A stretch of DNA of 64,000 bases from an uncultured Flavobacteriaceae bacterium (GTDB lineage: Bacteria; Bacteroidota; Bacteroidia; Flavobacteriales; Flavobacteriaceae), in NCBI GenBank assembly GCA_913045325.1, contig CAJWPZ010000002.1, forward strand, positions 62,001 to 126,000, given 5' to 3'. The position numbers and the translations under genes were made by a program. Positions 28,298 through 36,449 of the stretch are shown piece after piece. Position 1 is the stretch's first letter. Every line of letters begins with the position of its first letter. The notes beneath the pieces were generated by a model that saw only the letters and a program-made list of their open reading frames with translations, had not been told where the DNA came from and made no database searches.

Positions 28298-29986
28298 ATG
28301 AACTTGACAAAAAAATTAGCCTTTAGGCTGCTTATACTTTCACTTACAACAACATTGTTTGTAGGTTGTAACAAAACAAGAGACTACAAAGATAGTTCTC
28401 GTGCTACCGGTTGGTCACTAAACTCTAGAGAGGGAGGACCACAAAAAAACAGCAAATACCAAGAGCAAGAAACAGGTCCTGGACTTGTTTTTGTGGAAGG
28501 TGGTACTTTTACCATGGGTAGAGTTCAGGATGATCCGATGCATGATTGGAACAACACACCTAACCAGCAGCATGTTCAATCTTTTTACATGGATGAGACG
28601 GAGGTAACAAATTACATGTACCTTCAATACCTACAGTGGATTAAGGAAGTGTTCCCTCCAGAGAATGAAAATTACCGTAAAATATATGAAGGTGCTCTAC
28701 CAGATACATTGGTGTGGAGAAATCGTTTAGGGTACAACGAAGTAATGACAAACAACTATCTTAGACATCCTGCGTATGCAGAATATCCTGTAGTAGGAGT
28801 AAGTTGGATACAAGCAGTAGAGTTTAGTAACTGGAGAACAGATCGTGTAAACGAACTTATTTTAGAAAAAGAGGGTATCACTGCAAGAAATGCACGTTAT
28901 GGCCTAGAGGATGGTCAAACATTCAGCACCTCTACCTACCTTAATGCACCAACACAAACATATGGTGGTAATGACTCTTTAACCAGAGGTGGTAATAGAT
29001 CTAAATCTATTGCAAAAAGAAGCAAAGACAGTACCAATTTATATATCCAAAGAAAAGACGGCCTTTTAATGCCTGCATACAGACTCCCTACAGAGGCAGA
29101 ATGGGAATATGCTGCTACTGGCTTGGTAAGTGTTCGTTCTTTTAATAACTACAGAGGTAGAAAAAAATACCCTTGGGATGGACAATACACCCGTTCAGGA
29201 AAAAGAAAAACACAAGGAGATCAATTAGCAAACTTCAAACAAGGTGACGGAGATTACGGAGGAATTGCTGGATGGAGTGATGATGGTGCAGATATTACCG
29301 CAGAAATCAAATCATACCAACCAAATGATTTTGGTTTATATGACATGTCTGGTAATGTTGCAGAATGGGTTGCAGATGTTTACAGACCAATTGTAGATGA
29401 CGGCTTTAATGACTTTAACTACTATAGAGGTAACGTGTATACTAAAAATGCCATAGACGAAAACGGTAAAGTAAAAATTGTTACTGCAGACTCTATCGTG
29501 TATGACACTTTAAGCACTGGTAAAGTAATTGCAAGAAACTTACCTGGAGAAATCCTCCAAGTACCTGTAGACGAAAATGAAACCTACCTAAGAACACAGT
29601 TCTCTACTAGTGACAACCGTGACTATAGAGATGGAGACAAAGCATCTACTCGTTTCTATCAATCTTTTGGAGAGCAAGAAGACGAAGTAGTTATAGATCC
29701 AAACAAGAGAATGTATAATTCTCCAAACCATAGAGTAGGAACCCTCGATGAGAGTGAAGGTGGTGGAGTAGATCGTGAATTTGATAAATCTTCTAGTAGA
29801 ACCTCTATGATAAACAATGAGGTGCGTGTTTACAAGGGTGGTTCTTGGAAAGATAGAGATTACTGGTTAGACCCAGCACAAAGACGTTATTTCCCTCAAG
29901 ATATGGCTACAGACTACATTGGATTTAGATGTGCTATGTCACGCGTAGGGTCAAAAAGCATAAAACCAAAAAGAGCTAGACACTAA
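28298..29986 (+). CDS. gldJ: Gliding motility lipoprotein GldJ
   Basis: A lipoprotein needed for gliding and for T9SS function; it stabilises other Gld proteins. The 562 residues start with a signal peptide and lipobox LFVGC. The body is a formylglycine-generating-enzyme-like fold (FVEGGTFTMGR, DETEVTNYMYLQYL, YRLPTEAEWEYAA, FGLYDMSGNVAEWV, VYKGGSWKDRDYW) adapted to a structural role. The genes gldJ and porU/porV are divergent neighbours in F. johnsoniae too. A hairpin terminator follows. Confidence 0.95.
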   Translation: MNLTKKLAFRLLILSLTTTLFVGCNKTRDYKDSSRATGWSLNSREGGPQKNSKYQEQETGPGLVFVEGGTFTMGRVQDDPMHDWNNTPNQQHVQSFYMDETEVTNYMYLQYLQWIKEVFPPENENYRKIYEGALPDTLVWRNRLGYNEVMTNNYLRHPAYAEYPVVGVSWIQAVEFSNWRTDRVNELILEKEGITARNARYGLEDGQTFSTSTYLNAPTQTYGGNDSLTRGGNRSKSIAKRSKDSTNLYIQRKDGLLMPAYRLPTEAEWEYAATGLVSVRSFNNYRGRKKYPWDGQYTRSGKRKTQGDQLANFKQGDGDYGGIAGWSDDGADITAEIKSYQPNDFGLYDMSGNVAEWVADVYRPIVDDGFNDFNYYRGNVYTKNAIDENGKVKIVTADSIVYDTLSTGKVIARNLPGEILQVPVDENETYLRTQFSTSDNRDYRDGDKASTRFYQSFGEQEDEVVIDPNKRMYNSPNHRVGTLDESEGGGVDREFDKSSSRTSMINNEVRVYKGGSWKDRDYWLDPAQRRYFPQDMATDYIGFRCAMSRVGSKSIKPKRARH

Positions 29987-30004
29987 CAGCTTTAAACAAC
30001 GCAC

Positions 30005-30042
30005 AAAACCCTCTTTGGTTCTATACTTAAGAGGGTTTTTTT
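30005..30042 (+). terminator. Terminator of gldJ
   Basis: AAAACCCTCTT pairs with AAGAGGGTTTT across a 13-base loop, followed by a T run, 18 bases after the gldJ stop codon. Confidence 0.8.
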
Positions 30043-30057
30043 ATATATTTACTTTTC

Positions 30058-31344
30058 ATGAAACTAGAAACACTCTATTCTTATTTTTTAAAAAGCACTG
30101 GTATTTCTACAGATACCAGAAAAATAGAAAAAGGCTGCTTATTTGTGGCATTAAGAGGTGATAATTTTAACGGCAACACCTTCACCCAACAAGCATTAGA
30201 CAAAGGAGCCTTTAAAGTTATTATAGATGATATCTCACAACATAAAAACACCGGTGAAACCATTATTTGCAAAAACACGCTAGTGCTGCTTCAAAAACTA
30301 GCAACCTATCATAGACAGCAGTTAAATATTCCAATCATAGCCCTAACAGGAAGTAATGGAAAAACCACTACTAAAGAAATCATCAACACAGTTCTATCTA
30401 AGAAATTTAGAACCACCGCGACCCTAGGGAATCTTAACAATCATATTGGTGTGCCCCTAACCCTGCTATCAATGACCAAAGACACTGAAATTGGTATTGT
30501 AGAAATGGGAGCAAATCATACAAAAGAAATTGAGGCCCTATGTGAAATAGCAGAGCCTAATTTTGGGTATATCACCAATTTTGGTAAAGCACATATTGAA
30601 GGTTTTGGTAGCATACAAGGGGTAATTCAAGGAAAGAGTGAATTATACAAATACATTACCAAAGAAAAGGGAACGCTGTTTTTTAATGCCGATGACCCCA
30701 TACAAAACAAATTACTAGGTAACTATCCAGCAAAGGTTGGGTTTAGTCAAACCAAAGCAAACTTTTATACCCTAAAAAAAATTGATGCAAACCCCTATGT
30801 GGCGCTGCAAATAGCACAAACAAATATCACCTCTAAGCTTATAGGGGCCTATAATTTCACAAATATTTGCGCAGGAGCCCTTATTGGTAATTTCTTTGAT
30901 ATCCCTTTAAAAGACATCAAACAGGCAATAGAGCAGTACTTGCCCACCAACAATAGATCTCAATTAATTACCAAAGGAAGCACACAAATTATATTAGATG
31001 CCTACAATGCTAATCCTACAAGTATGTTGGCTGCCTTGCAACATTTTAATACAATAAAGGCGCCCTCAAAAATGGTGTTTTTAGGAGACATGTTTGAGCT
31101 AGGAGAAACCGCTCAACAAGAACACCAAGATATTGTTGACTACCTATCTAATACCAATATTGATGAAGTTTATCTTATTGGCTCCTATTTTAGCAACACA
31201 ATACCACAAGCAAAAAACTGCCACAAATACAAGACTTTTGAAGCCTTTAAAAGTGATTTTAAAAACACCACACCCAAAGCCAGCACAATTCTTATTAAAG
31301 CCTCAAGAGCAATGGCCCTAGAACGTATCGTTTCTCTTTTATAA
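30058..31344 (+). CDS. murF: UDP-N-acetylmuramoyl-tripeptide--D-alanyl-D-alanine ligase MurF
   Basis: Adds D-Ala-D-Ala to UDP-MurNAc-tripeptide, the last cytoplasmic step of the peptidoglycan precursor. The 428 residues show STDTRKIEKGCLFVALRG at the N-terminus, the ATP loop GSNGKTT (98-104), GNLNNHIGVPLT, EMGANHTKEI and LDAYNANPTSM in the C-terminal domain. The N-terminal UDP-binding domain is short, as usual in flavobacteria. It sits immediately after the gldJ terminator. Confidence 0.95.
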   Translation: MKLETLYSYFLKSTGISTDTRKIEKGCLFVALRGDNFNGNTFTQQALDKGAFKVIIDDISQHKNTGETIICKNTLVLLQKLATYHRQQLNIPIIALTGSNGKTTTKEIINTVLSKKFRTTATLGNLNNHIGVPLTLLSMTKDTEIGIVEMGANHTKEIEALCEIAEPNFGYITNFGKAHIEGFGSIQGVIQGKSELYKYITKEKGTLFFNADDPIQNKLLGNYPAKVGFSQTKANFYTLKKIDANPYVALQIAQTNITSKLIGAYNFTNICAGALIGNFFDIPLKDIKQAIEQYLPTNNRSQLITKGSTQIILDAYNANPTSMLAALQHFNTIKAPSKMVFLGDMFELGETAQQEHQDIVDYLSNTNIDEVYLIGSYFSNTIPQAKNCHKYKTFEAFKSDFKNTTPKASTILIKASRAMALERIVSLL

Positions 31345-31493
31345 AATCTAAAAAAACAGGTGCAACGATTGGTTTTAAAAACAGTAGCATAAACCTAATA
31401 AATTGAGCGATATTTTAATAAAACTCAAACTCCTTTTATACAGTCAATTAGCTATTTTCACTGAATAATTTTAACTTATTTTAAGCTATTTGT

Positions 31494-31523
31494 TTGTGGG
31501 TTTTAAAATCTAACTTATATTTG
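31494..31523 (+). promoter_or_regulatory. Consensus promoter of tRNA-Val
   Basis: TTG (31494-31496), exactly 19 bases, then TATATTTG (31516-31523): a full match to TTG-N19-TAnnTTTG, ending 18 bases before the mature tRNA 5' end. The 197-base gap after murF otherwise shows nothing recognisable. Confidence 0.85.
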
Positions 31524-31541
31524 CACTCGCTAACAGTGTTA

Positions 31542-31619
31542 GGGCGCATAGCTCAGTTGGTTCAGAGCACTTGGTTTACACCCAAGGGGTCGGGGGTTCG
31601 AATCCCTCTGCGCCCACCA
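31542..31619 (+). tRNA. tRNA-Val (anticodon TAC), CCA encoded
   Basis: A full cloverleaf. The acceptor stem GGGCGCA pairs with TGCGCCC (31609-31615), with discriminator A616 and an encoded CCA. The D arm contains AGCTCAGTTGGTTCAGAGC, the anticodon stem is CTTGG/CCAAG with loop TTTACAC (anticodon TAC), and the T arm has GGTTCGAATCC. A perfect promoter precedes it and a strong hairpin terminator follows, so it is a single-gene transcription unit. Confidence 0.97.
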
Positions 31620-31623
31620 ATAC

Positions 31624-31655
31624 AAAGTCTACTCTCCAGAGTAGACTTTTTTTTT
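31624..31655 (+). terminator. Terminator of tRNA-Val
   Basis: AAAGTCTACTCT and AGAGTAGACTTT are perfect complements around a CC, followed by eight or more T. It begins five bases after the CCA. Confidence 0.9.
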
Positions 31656-31703
31656 GTTTTAAAATAAGTATATATTTACATCAAATAAACACTATATAAC
31701 GTT

Positions 31704-32258
31704 ATGAAAATTACATTATCAATACTGCTATTTGTGCTAACACTAAGTATCTCTGCACAAACAATAATGACCCAAACAACCACTACTAATACCCCAGCCA
31801 ATAATGGTGTGAATATTAACATGAATATGGGTGAGGGCACAAGCATAAAGATGAATATGGGAAACACCCAACAACAAACTACAACACAAACTACTATTAT
31901 CACAAATAGGGCTCCACAAACGGCAGTTGTTTATGTGACGGGCTATAGCGGAAAAGTTGGTTGCACACCACCAGTGAGTGAGCAAAGATTTAATCAAATG
32001 ATTAATTCTGTAAAAAACCAATCTTTTAGCGATGACAAACAAAGAGTAACTAAACAAATTGTAAAGAGCAATTGTATGACTGTGGACCAGCTCGTAGATT
32101 TGTTAAACGAATTTAGTTTTGACGATGGAAAATTGGATACTGCAAAATTTGCTTACAATTACATCTATGATGTAGAAAATTATTTTAAGGTATTTGACGT
32201 TTTTTCTTTTAGCAGTAGCGGAGAAGAACTTGAGCAATACATAAACGATAGAAATTAA
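31704..32258 (+). CDS. Secreted DUF4476-domain protein
   Basis: A 184-residue protein with a signal peptide ending SISAQ. It then has a low-complexity Thr/Gln/Asn/Met stretch (about 20-70, with INMNMGEG and IKMNMGNT as an imperfect repeat) and a helical C-terminal domain (VSEQRFNQMINSVKNQSF, then CMTVDQLVDLLNEFSFDDG, then FNYIYD-like) characteristic of DUF4476. Its role is unknown; these domains are common in Bacteroidetes envelopes. It is a single-gene unit with a terminator shared with the convergent folC. Confidence 0.85.
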   Translation: MKITLSILLFVLTLSISAQTIMTQTTTTNTPANNGVNINMNMGEGTSIKMNMGNTQQQTTTQTTIITNRAPQTAVVYVTGYSGKVGCTPPVSEQRFNQMINSVKNQSFSDDKQRVTKQIVKSNCMTVDQLVDLLNEFSFDDGKLDTAKFAYNYIYDVENYFKVFDVFSFSSSGEELEQYINDRN

Positions 32259-32276
32259 ATAATAGGTATTACAAAC

Positions 32277-32319
32277 AAATCTCCCAACAGATACTAATGC
32301 TGTTGGGAGATTTTTTTAT
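32277..32319. terminator. Bidirectional terminator, DUF4476 gene / folC
   Basis: AAATCTCCCAACAG and CTGTTGGGAGATTT form a 14-bp perfect stem with a 9-base loop and T-rich flanks on both strands. It lies between convergent genes. Confidence 0.9.
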
Positions 32320-32337
32320 TGGATAAGATTTAAAAAA

Positions 32338-33546
32338 CTACAAAACCTCAGCCACTACAAAGGTACTCCCGCCAACATAGATTGAATCATTGGTTTTAGC
32401 CGCTTTTAAAGCAGCTTTTACAGCAGCCTTTACAGACTTATATGATGTACTCACAAGGCTATAGTCTTCGGCTTTTTGTTTTAAGACAGTAACATCTAGC
32501 GCCCTTGTAATATTTGGAGCACAAAAATAATACTTTGCACTAGGGGGCAACAAAGGCAATATAACCTCCAGGTCTTTATCTAAAACAAGACCAAAAACAA
32601 TATGCAATACTCCTTGAGTTGTTTGTTGCAGTTGCTGCATGGTAAAAAGCAAACCCTCTTTGTTATGAGCTGTATCACATACCAAAGTAGGCAAGGTTTG
32701 TAATACTTGCCACCTACCTAGTAATCCTGTGTTAGAAACTACAGCTCCAATACCTGTTTTGATATGAGTTTGAGATATCTTGAAACCCTTTGTTATTAAT
32801 ACCTCTAGCGCTGTTAGTGCAGTGCGCTGATTTTTTAATTGATAATTTCCTTTTAAATCACAATCAAAAAATGATACTTCTTGCTTTTCTGCAAAAGTGA
32901 TAGGTGCACTTTTTTGTTTTGCTACTTGCCGAAATATTTTACTTGTATCTGGATGTAACTCCCCAATTACAACAGGAGTGTTAGATTTAATAATCCCTGC
33001 TTTTTCTTTTGCAATAGCTGGCAGAGTTGTTCCTAAAAACTGGGTGTGATCTAGCCCTATGTTGGTAATAACACTTAGTTCTGGCCTTATTATATTAGTA
33101 CTGTCTAGCCTACCTCCCAAACCAACTTCAATAATTGCTATATCCACCTTACTTTGAGCAAAGTAATCAAAGGCCAACCCAACTGTCATTTCAAAAAAAG
33201 ACAGGTCATTATTTTTAAAAAAATCTTGATGTTTCTCAACAAAAGAAGACACTTTTCTCTTTGGGATCATTGTCCCATTAATTTTTATACGTTCTCTAAA
33301 ATCTTTTAAATGTGGAGAGGTATATAGCCCTACTTTGTATCCTGCTTCTTGCAATACAGAAGCCATCATGTGGCTAGTAGATCCCTTTCCATTTGTTCCT
33401 GCAACATGAATAGATTTAAATCCATGGTGTGGATTTTTAAGATGGTTTGCTAACAGTAGGGTTTTACTTAAATCTATTTTATAACCGTCCATGCCCACAT
33501 TTTGATACATGGGAAGCTGTTTAAAAAGCCAATGTGTTGCTTGCAA
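32338..33546 (-). CDS. folC: Bifunctional folylpolyglutamate synthase / dihydrofolate synthase
   Basis: A Mur-ligase-related enzyme that adds glutamate to dihydropteroate and folates. The 402 residues include WLFKQLPMYQ at the N-terminus, the ATP loop GTNGKGST (50-57), YTSPHLKDFRERI and GLGGRLDSTNI. There is no ATG ahead of the conserved WLFKQLP, so I use the TTG at 33546, 12 bases after the upstream gene's stop codon; an ATT at 33555 would give a slightly longer N-terminus closer to relatives. Substrate links it to folA at 50.5 kb. Confidence 0.92.
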   Translation of the reverse strand: MQATHWLFKQLPMYQNVGMDGYKIDLSKTLLLANHLKNPHHGFKSIHVAGTNGKGSTSHMMASVLQEAGYKVGLYTSPHLKDFRERIKINGTMIPKRKVSSFVEKHQDFFKNNDLSFFEMTVGLAFDYFAQSKVDIAIIEVGLGGRLDSTNIIRPELSVITNIGLDHTQFLGTTLPAIAKEKAGIIKSNTPVVIGELHPDTSKIFRQVAKQKSAPITFAEKQEVSFFDCDLKGNYQLKNQRTALTALEVLITKGFKISQTHIKTGIGAVVSNTGLLGRWQVLQTLPTLVCDTAHNKEGLLFTMQQLQQTTQGVLHIVFGLVLDKDLEVILPLLPPSAKYYFCAPNITRALDVTVLKQKAEDYSLVSTSYKSVKAAVKAALKAAKTNDSIYVGGSTFVVAEVL

Positions 33547-33558
33547 GTAGGTAATAAC

Positions 33559-36048
33559 TTATTTTTTTATGAGTTTTTTTGTTGTGCTAGCACCTGCTAT
33601 ATCAAGCCCCACATAATAAAGCCCTTTAGGGAGTACAGATATATCTAAGGAAGCTTTATTTAATACCGCTGGAATGGTTTTGTGCATCATTTTTCTGCCC
33701 AGTGCATCATATATAGTGACCGCAATATTTTCTGCTTGATGTTGAAAAGAAATCACAACAGTATCCTGGGCCGGATTAGGAAATAATGCAATTGTAGTTT
33801 GTAGGTCTTGATTGGTAGGGCCTAAAATATTTTCTGCAATATTTATTTTATAGCTTGATCTGCCGTATGTTGCAGCATAAAGATATTCACTCCCTTGATG
33901 AATATGCAAATCTGTAACAGGCACAGAAGGTAAATTTGCGGCCAACACATTCCAAGAGTTACCTTGATCTAAAGAGGCAACTACACCCACATCTGTAGCA
34001 ACAAATAAATTGCCATAACTATCTTTTACAATATCGTTGATAGGAATATCAGGAATATTTCCTGTAATATCATCCCAGGTAGCGCCGCTATTTTCACTTT
34101 TAAAAACGTGTCCTAGATTTTCTCCAAAACGATACCCAGAGTAGGTAGCATATACGGTGTTTACATCATTGGGATCTGCAAGGACACTTGTAACCCATCT
34201 ATTTGGCAAGCTGGCCGAAACATTAGACCAAAAAGCGCCTCCATTTTCGGTGGTCCAGAGATTACCATCATCTGTACCTACGAAAATAACATCACTATTT
34301 AAAGGGGAAACACTAATACTGATAATGGTACCAAATGTCAAGTTACCCTCATAGGGGCCATCTGTTAGGTCTGGACTTATTACAGACCAATTTCCAGCTG
34401 CGTTGGTTGTTTTATACAAGCGGTTTGCTCCATAATAGAGCGTTTGAGAATCTGCAGGGTCAAAGGCTATGGGAGTATCCCAATTTTTTCTATCACTACT
34501 AGAAATACCACTCATGGCACTAAAAAAAGAAGCGCCATCATTTACAGATTTACCCAAATTACCACGTTGAGATAAGGCATATATAACATTGGTATTATCT
34601 GGATCTACAAGTGGCTGGAAACCATCACCACCAAAAATAGCATTCCAATTATCTGTCTCTCCAGTGGTGGTACGTATGGTATTATTGTCTTGGGCTCCAG
34701 CATATATTTTAGTGTCGTCTTGGGCATCAACATGAAACCTATAGAGCTGTGTAATGGGGAGTGTCGTGTATTTTAAAGAGGTGTTTCCACCATTTTGACT
34801 TTCATATAAACCTCCATCGTTACCCAATAATATGTTTTGTGGATTATTTGGAGAGAATGCCATAGCGTGTTGATCTACATGTGCATTAGAAAATGAGCTA
34901 CTCCAACTCTGGCCTCCATCTGTAGATTTTTGTACTCTAAAATCTACGTTATAAATAATATCTTCATTGGTTGGATCTATATAAATACCTCTAAACCACC
35001 AATGAAATCCAACATCTGTAAGTTGGCTTGAATTACGGGTTACCCAGGAATCTCCGCCATCTGCAGAGCGGTACACGCCCTGTATATTACCTGTTGCATC
35101 TGCATACCTGGCGTATAAAACAGCTGGGTTAGACTCAGAAATAGAAATAGAAATACGCCCCTTTTGAGCACCTTGTGAAGGCAGCCCACTTGTCATCTGT
35201 GACCAAGTCAAGCCACCATCTATGGATTTGTAAAGACCAGACTCCTCTCCTCCATAAATCCTGTTATTTGGGGTTCGTTCTCGCTGCCAAGCTGCCGCAT
35301 AGACAATATTTGCATTGGTAGGATGTATGGCCATGTCTATAATACCTGTTTTATCACTTATAAATAAAACTTGCTCCCAAGACTCCCCGCCGTTTGTTGT
35401 TTTATAAACACCTCTGTTTGGATCGTTTTTGAATAAAGGCCCCATTGCTCCAACAAATATAGTATTGTCATCAGTAGGGTCTATAAGTACCTTTCCTATA
35501 CTGCCCACACTGGGTAATCCTCGAGACTCCCAAGACATACCACCATCTGTTGAGCGGTATACACCATCTCCATCATAGGCCAAAGAGCCCCCTCCGGCAT
35601 TTACCTCTCCTGTACCCACCCAAATTGTGTTTGGATTGTTTTTTGAAAGCTGCATGTCTCCAATAGAAAGTATTTCTTGATCATCAAATATTGGGTTGAA
35701 GGTAGCACCGCCATCTATGGATTTGAAAATACCGCCCGAGGCAGTACCTACATAATAAGTATTGGCATCATCTATAGGAATCTCTACATCTGTAATTCTA
35801 CCACCAGTGTTTAATGGACCTACAAATTCCCAGAGTTCTGTAGCTGCTTTGTTTTGAGAACTGTTTTTCTTTTTCCATTGTACTGCCTGAGCAAAAGCGC
35901 TTGTGTTTATTTCTCCACTTGGGTAGGCGCGCTGCATGAACATAAAATCATGTGGAGAGGTTTTATCAGATTCAACAACACGAGTGTTGGACTGGTTTGT
36001 GCAAGCAAAAAACGATAGTGCAATAGCACCTAAAAGTAACTTTTCCAA
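33559..36048 (-). CDS. VPS10/sortilin-like Asp-box repeat protein with T9SS sorting domain
   Basis: An 829-residue exported protein. It is built of many beta-propeller blades with Asp-box/BNR motifs (repeated S-x-DGG-x-W, for example SIDGGATF, STDGGMSW, TTNGGESW, SADGGDSW, STDGGQSW), as in sortilin-type or xyloglucanase-like propellers. The end is a type A T9SS sorting domain (LFPNPAQDTVVISF through GLYYVGLDIAG..KKLIKK). The N-terminus has hydrophobic residues and a lipobox-like FFAC at 13-16, an unusual combination with a T9SS tail. No catalytic acid can be assigned, so the function is unknown. Confidence 0.85.
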   Translation of the reverse strand: MEKLLLGAIALSFFACTNQSNTRVVESDKTSPHDFMFMQRAYPSGEINTSAFAQAVQWKKKNSSQNKAATELWEFVGPLNTGGRITDVEIPIDDANTYYVGTASGGIFKSIDGGATFNPIFDDQEILSIGDMQLSKNNPNTIWVGTGEVNAGGGSLAYDGDGVYRSTDGGMSWESRGLPSVGSIGKVLIDPTDDNTIFVGAMGPLFKNDPNRGVYKTTNGGESWEQVLFISDKTGIIDMAIHPTNANIVYAAAWQRERTPNNRIYGGEESGLYKSIDGGLTWSQMTSGLPSQGAQKGRISISISESNPAVLYARYADATGNIQGVYRSADGGDSWVTRNSSQLTDVGFHWWFRGIYIDPTNEDIIYNVDFRVQKSTDGGQSWSSSFSNAHVDQHAMAFSPNNPQNILLGNDGGLYESQNGGNTSLKYTTLPITQLYRFHVDAQDDTKIYAGAQDNNTIRTTTGETDNWNAIFGGDGFQPLVDPDNTNVIYALSQRGNLGKSVNDGASFFSAMSGISSSDRKNWDTPIAFDPADSQTLYYGANRLYKTTNAAGNWSVISPDLTDGPYEGNLTFGTIISISVSPLNSDVIFVGTDDGNLWTTENGGAFWSNVSASLPNRWVTSVLADPNDVNTVYATYSGYRFGENLGHVFKSENSGATWDDITGNIPDIPINDIVKDSYGNLFVATDVGVVASLDQGNSWNVLAANLPSVPVTDLHIHQGSEYLYAATYGRSSYKINIAENILGPTNQDLQTTIALFPNPAQDTVVISFQHQAENIAVTIYDALGRKMMHKTIPAVLNKASLDISVLPKGLYYVGLDIAGASTTKKLIKK

Positions 36049-36252
36049 TTGATTCTATTTTAAGGTTAAAGATACCTAAAAGTCTCTACTTTTTTAAAAG
36101 AAACCAACTAAAGTAGTTAGTTGTATAAATCTTAAAAATAAGGGTAGATGTTAAAATTTAGTGTATTTCATCGAATATTTGTGCTTTATATCGATTTTAT
36201 ATATTGTTTTTATATATATTTAAGTCCCAAAGACAAGCAAATGATAATATAC

Positions 36253-36267
36253 ACTGCCCAGGGCAGT
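36253..36267. promoter_or_regulatory. GC-rich 15-base palindrome
   Basis: ACTGCCCAGGGCAGT has 7-bp arms around a single central base. It stands out in AT-rich surroundings, about 205 bases upstream of the start codon of the Asp-box protein. It is a candidate operator, with no known regulator. Confidence 0.4.
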
Positions 36268-36285
36268 TGCGAAAATCTTTACATA

Positions 36286-36316
36286 AGAGTGAAACATAAA
36301 GTAAGAGAGTGAAACA
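36286..36316. repeat. Direct repeat AGAGTGAAACA, 20-base period
   Basis: AGAGTGAAACA occurs at 36286-36296 and exactly again at 36306-36316. A 20-base period (two helical turns) is typical of tandem sites for a dimeric regulator such as a response regulator. It is 19 bases from the palindrome at 36253-36267. Confidence 0.45.
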
Positions 36317-36388
36317 ACATCTCCGCTAAAAAGAAACACTAACTAAAAAAGAATATGATCTATTAGAGTTTTTTGTTTTCAAAAAATG

Positions 36389-36419
36389 AAAAAAAGCATT
36401 TGAGAAAATGCTTTTTTTT
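36389..36419 (-). terminator. Terminator of nhaD
   Basis: A 13-bp stem (AAAAAAAGCATTT with AAATGCTTTTTTT, loop GAGA) lies 32 bases after the nhaD stop codon. Flanking runs would allow termination in either direction. Confidence 0.85.
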
Positions 36420-36449
36420 ATATCCTAATTTTAAAAAAAAAATCAATTC

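Larger units (their letters stand above)
36049..36449. other. 401-base intergenic region, AT-rich, no gene
   Basis: No supported reading frame on either strand. It contains the nhaD terminator, a GC-rich palindrome (36253-36267), a pair of direct repeats (36286-36316) and an AT-rich stretch around 36180-36230. As the upstream region of the minus-strand Asp-box protein gene it is unusually long, which suggests regulation. Confidence 0.7.

Noticed and set aside
36200-36419. Possible small RNA ending at the 36389-36418 hairpin
   Set aside because: No matching plus-strand promoter was found, and the hairpin is explained as the nhaD terminator.
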